From: Cyanoderma ruficeps
Taxonomy: Eukaryota > Chordata > Aves > Passeriformes > Timaliidae
Direction of reading: 5' to 3'
NCBI GenBank assembly: GCA_008694505.1
Contig: VZDJ01000090.1
Location: 11,684,069 to 11,748,068, forward strand
DNA: 64,000 nt
A model generated the notes under the pieces. The model was not told where the DNA came from and searched no databases. It saw only the letters and a list, made by a program, of their open reading frames with translations. The translations under genes and the position numbers were made by a program. Positions 59,227 through 64,000 of the stretch are shown one piece after another; within the stretch, counting starts at the first letter, position 1, and the number at the start of each line of letters is the position of its first letter.

Positions 59227-62200
59227 ATATTCTGTTTTGTAAGAAAAAAATGTAAAGTATTTATTTGAAACTCAGGCTGGCTATGTGGATTCATTTAGTG
59301 GAACTCATGCTTTGTATTTTGGGGGGGGTTTAACACTGTTTAAAACTCTTTGATATTTTAACATTGTAAACTCAAAAGTGGATGGGGGATTGTCTGAAAC
59401 AAGGCAGAATTTTGTAAAGCTACTGGCTTGGAAAGTGTTGCTGATGGACCAAAGGAGCCCTCCACCAGGAGCTGGGCAGCAGAAAACCTGTGGAACAGCC
59501 CAGCACACTGCTCTGAACTTCAGGTGTTTAACTTATTCCCCAAAGGGCACAAGAGATCAGGCCAAGACTGCAGCCAGCCTGAACTTATAACCCCGGTGCC
59601 AGGAGCAACAGGCTTCAAGCCAGGAGTCATGAGCTAAATCCAATCTCCAGCAACCTCTGCTGGAAAGCAATGTAAAAGGCACAGAAGTGTTTCCTTCTTC
59701 CCCCTTTCTCAGGGGTTTCCACAGCCCCCTTCTTAATGCCCCTGATCTATTAGAGCTGCCTTGTGTTTCCTGGCATCCCACCCATCTGCAGGAGGAAGCT
59801 GGGCAATAAAAGAGCAGTTGCAGGGTTAGTAGGCTGTCCACTGCATGTTGTTTGTGCCCTGGTGTAGCAGCAGGTGAGTGCAGTGGGAAGCAGGAGGCTG
59901 GTAGGTCTGAGGAGGTGGGTGCTTTGTTTATTTCCATATGGGCAGATAAGTACCAGTGCAGGGCAAGAAGCGTTCCCTATTCTGTCAATGCTTTGCTTCT
60001 AAGCAGTGGGTCAGAGCTGAGCTGTAATCTCCTGTAATTCCCTGAATTGTACCATATGCTCATGAAGTCTTGTAGACTATGGGAAGAAGAAATGAGCCCA
60101 CCTGGCTCATGCTGGTCTTGTGGGAAGCCACCAGTGCAGGCTGCTTCCTCTCCTTCTGGCTTCCCGGAGCAAATGCATGTAATGTGTTTTTTCTTCATCC
60201 TTGTATTTCCCACATGAATCACTAAGTTGTAGTCAGAAAGCCAAGCAAAGTAAAATGAAAGCAAGTGAGTGAGTTGAGAATGAGTAAACTTGGTCTTTGC
60301 TATAAAATACTTCTTTTAGGCTCCCCTGATACCTAGAAATAGCACAGTTGGTGAGTGAGAGGAAAGGGGAACTGGCTGCAGCTGTTAGGATTGGGTTTTT
60401 TCTCTGTAGCCCCCTAATTGTCAAAGGAGGAAGTAATAATTTGTCCAAACTTTTCCACCATTGCTATTTCATTTCTTCCTTTATGAGGGAAGAGGCCAAG
60501 GGAGAAGAAGGTTTTCCCCTGGGTTTGTGGAGGGCAGGAATGGGGTGGAGAGCCCCTGACATCCTTCTTGAGCAGGCTGTGTGGCCCCAGCCCTTGCCAT
60601 TCTGCAGAGTCTGCACTTGCAACTTAGAGCAGTTTACTTGAGTTTTAACATGAGGTTTCTGCTTGTGTTTAGACTAAAGTTTTGTTGTTTTTGTTGTTTG
60701 GTTTGTTGGGTTTTTTTTAATTTAAAAATATAAAACCAAATCTCTTGAAGAAACAGGGAGTTTGAACATGGGTGAAGAAAAGGATTTCCTGAGGGAAGGC
60801 GGAAAGGGACAAGGCCATTGAGAAATCCATTCAAACCCAGGAAAATGGCAATGATTGTCTATTACTGTTTTCTACAAGTGGATCACCTGGAGTGTGGGAA
60901 AGCAGGGCTTGTAGTCACAAAAGTATCCGTTTGTGTGTGGAATTGTAGTTTCTTTTACTTTTCAGCTGAATGTACAAATTTTTAAAGCTTTTAGAGGTTT
61001 ATGCTTACAAGCATGATAAATCCAGCAGCTGTGTGAGGGATGCAATGGCTTACAGGTAAAATTCTGTACAAGATTTATTTTTTCATTCATGATATCGGAA
61101 TGAGAACATGACATCCAGTCACAGAACACTTAAAACCAATACATGGACTTACCTTCATGCTATACAAAGCCATCTACTAATATGCAGTGCCATAAAATGC
61201 TGTGTGCTACTGCTGTGGTGTTTGGCTTAATGTAGCAATGAAATGAAGGCAAGAATACAAACTATGGATAATTAACTGGCTGATAGCTATGGGGGAAAAA
61301 AGATACAGAAATAGATACAAATCATGTTTTGTGGAATAAACAAAAGCATGACTAAGGGAATCAGAAGTTTTGACTATGAATGATGAACATCCTAACTGCT
61401 GTTGTGAGATTTCTTTGTGATTAATTTGTGTTTGTCTGTCCAGTTACTTCTGTTAACAATTTGTAAGAATTCCTTGGAGGTTATATTTCAAATGGGTTTA
61501 TACAAACACCTAGTATTTGTTTTAATAAATGTGTGATTTTTAATAAATGGGTGAGTTTGATCCCCAACACCTTTTATCTACTGTCGCCATGCATGGCTGT
61601 AGGTAGAGGCAGCAGGTGAGGTTGGTGTGGAGCTTGAAATGAGAAATAGAAATAAAACTGGTAGGATATTTAAGTGAAATAGATTGCTCTATTTTTCTGG
61701 TCCAATATAAGTGATATGAATTAACTTAATAACAGATTAATTTTGTAAGTAAATGGAAGCAGACCACATTTTCAAAATAAATTCTACAGGAATGTTCTGA
61801 GCTACTACTGCCACCACAAAAAAGGGGAAAAAAAAGAAAAACCCTAGGATTTTTGCTTGTTTTGAAGCTGGGCAGTTTTCAGTCTCACCCAATTCTGCCT
61901 TTGGCTACTTTGTGTCACTGCATTTTGTTCAGCCTAGGAACTGATGCAAGGTATAATTTCTCCTAACTGCTGGGCAAAGGTCAAAGAGGAATGCCACCTT
62001 CCTGCTTGCCTCTCACTTAGATAAAACTGGTTCTGGGCAATGTGTCTCTCTTTATAAAGCAAATGTAGCTTGCACCTCTCAGCTTTGGGATCCTTTGACT
62101 CTAACGTTAGCCAGTTTGAGTGTAGATTTTAACTCGTGTAAGAGTTAAATAGCTGAGCTAGATAAACAGATAAATAAAATGAAGGTTCTTCAGGCTGTAT

Positions 62201-64000
62201 AAAATGTCCATGCTTCTGTTTTGGCATGCCAGGCTATTTCAGAGGTGTATTGTGATGGTATTTTTCTCTGCCTAGATGCTGGGTTCCTGGTTCTAAGAGA
62301 GTAGTAAGATGCAAACAAATTGGCCCCAACACCTCTGGCTGAAGATATGACTTTCAAATGTAGCTGAAATGTTTGTCTTAAATATTTTACAGACACTGGC
62401 TGAAATAGGAAGAACATTTTCCTTCTGAAACCAGTGTTGGCAGAGGCAGAGGACTACATTTGTACAGTGAAAAGAAACTTTGTTTTGGTGATAGACCTTT
62501 GAAAGCATCATTCATCAATTCTCTCTTGCGTGACCTTGGGTGAATGATTCATCTGAATACCACATCAGTAAATTTTCTTATGAAATCAGACATGGAAGAA
62601 AATATAACCTATTGTTTTTCATTCCGTTTTCAACATTGAGCCCCTGGCAATCAGCTGAAACAAGAGAATTGCACTAACTGATTGCATTTTTCTCTTTTAT
62701 AAATGAGACTATCAAGTCAGGCAGATACTAATCAAGTGTATTTTTGTTTTCACTCTCAGTACACCAGAAATTGCTCATGTTTTTGGAAGCCATACAAAGG
62801 GCCTTCTCATATCTCTGCTGCTTTCATCTTTGGACACAGAAAGCTATGTGTGAAACGAGCACTGAATACTTGTCCAACTCTTTGTGGATGGACTCTCTTG
62901 TAGTCTGCTCAACTTTGAGAAAAGCTACCTGAAATTTCTGGGAAAACTGAGAGAATCCTCAGTCTAAGACCCTTACACAATACAGAGTCTTAAATTCCCT
63001 AACATGTCAGAAGCTGTGGTCCTTAACCACCCTAAGGAAAAGGCAGCTTTATCTAGTAAAAGAGCACTTGAAATTGTACATGAAAGGCTGAGATGGAATG
63101 AAAACCTTGCAGAAAAAAACCCCTACACTTCTTAGTAAAAAGAAGAAAAAAACTTAATTTTTTTTCAATCAGAATATTTGATTTTATATTATCCTTTAAG
63201 TAAATTACAGAAATCCCAGGTCTCATCATAAACAGCCAGGCTTACTTTTCAGTTTAAAGAAATCAATTTGCCTTGAGCCTTCCTTGTTTACAGGAATGCA
63301 GTTATTTTCACAGAAGAGATTGTGGTGGATTTTAGCTGCCCATTACCTAAGTAACAAGAAATATCATTGTTTGCTGCAGGTTTATCTCAAAATACCAGAA
63401 CGTATACACAAAGAGAAAAAAAGGACATTTCCTAGTGTAGTTTTCTGAGAATCTTTACATACTTACTTTAAAATGGTTTAATTTTAAATATATTAAGTGT
63501 GCCTACTTTCTAGGATTACTTAACAGAAATAATACTCAGTACTTCAGTATTTATGTATATAACTTCAACATTTCTTTCGGAAAGTCTACATTGTAACAAT
63601 TTCTGACTGCATCAAGACATTTGAAAGACATTCCTTGGAATCTGGCTCAGGCTGCACAGGGAAACCAAGACCTTTGCTGCATCACTAAGAGAAAGTGCTG
63701 AGCTCACTGCAGGCTCCACTGGAATGGAAACTTTCTGACTGGGATGCAAAACAAAATGGGGCCACAACCTGGGTCACAGGTAATAACATCCCAGGCTAAA
63801 AGGAGGTGACGTACCAGGCTCTCCAGTGAGCTCTGGCCCAGCAGAAGGATTTATGTGGCCACTGTGCAGGTTTAATTCCTCTAGTCTCAGGTTTGTGACT
63901 CTGTATCACTCTGCATCACTCTGCTGTGGATTTGACAGATGTGGGTTGGGAGGCCTGGAAAAACTTGAAGCCAGAAACTGCCAAGAAACAGCATCAGTCA
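59227..64000. other. Right-hand region without a recognised gene
   Basis: After the second poly(A) candidate I find no exon chain, RNA gene or clear repeat. ORFs up to 126 codons (minus, 59.6-59.9 kb) and pairs near 62.2-62.5 kb have no splice support or known motif. A run of eight G occurs at about 59321-59328. Human synteny would place BTLA and ATG3 further on, but no exon of either is seen. Confidence 0.4.

Overview
The window looks like bird nuclear DNA. Genes are split into short exons with consensus GT-AG introns. The interspersed repeats I recognise are fragments of CR1, the dominant LINE of birds and reptiles, with the typical 3' end matching ATTCTGTGATTCTGT. Gene order corresponds to the human chromosome 3q13.2 neighbourhood (TMPRSS7 / C3orf52 / GCSAM / CD200), in compact form. 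I reconstructed four multi-exon genes by matching splice sites and reading phase exon by exon. The exact species is not determined.

Layout. (1) 341-22585, plus strand: a complete 17-exon type II transmembrane serine protease of the matriptase family, about 779 residues. It has a cysteine-rich cytoplasmic tail, a membrane anchor, a SEA domain, two CUB domains, two LDL-receptor class A (LDLa) modules and a trypsin domain with an intact catalytic triad. It is closer to matriptase (ST14) than to TMPRSS7, so I read it as the ST14-like paralogue that sits beside TMPRSS7 in non-mammals. (2) 22.6-26.1 kb: intergenic, with poly(A) signals. (3) 26114-33364, plus: C3orf52 (TTMP), a small single-pass membrane protein. 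(4) 36798-46364, minus: a compact GCSAM-like adaptor with paired tyrosine motifs. (5) 50278-58121, plus: a CD200-like two-Ig membrane glycoprotein. (6) 58.1-64 kb: no gene recognised.

Main discovery. C3orf52 and the neighbouring protease share the same first five coding exons in order: cytoplasmic tail, membrane anchor, then three exons of a SEA-type ectodomain. Phases are identical (ending 0, 1, 0, 2, 1), exon sizes are similar and the sequence is visibly alike. In C3orf52 the next exon starts with a stop codon split by the intron, exactly where the protease goes on into CUB1. This suggests that C3orf52 is a tandemly duplicated protease gene cut down to its anchor and SEA domain. Other points of interest are a decayed LDLa exon inside the protease gene, altered SEA cleavage motifs, tandem splice acceptors, a three-copy TGAATCAG cluster beside a CpG-dense patch, and two possible C-termini for the CD200-like protein.

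Functional theme. The right-hand genes (GCSAM-like, CD200-like) belong to immune-cell families. The left-hand genes belong to an epithelial protease and stem-domain family. No operon-like coupling is implied.
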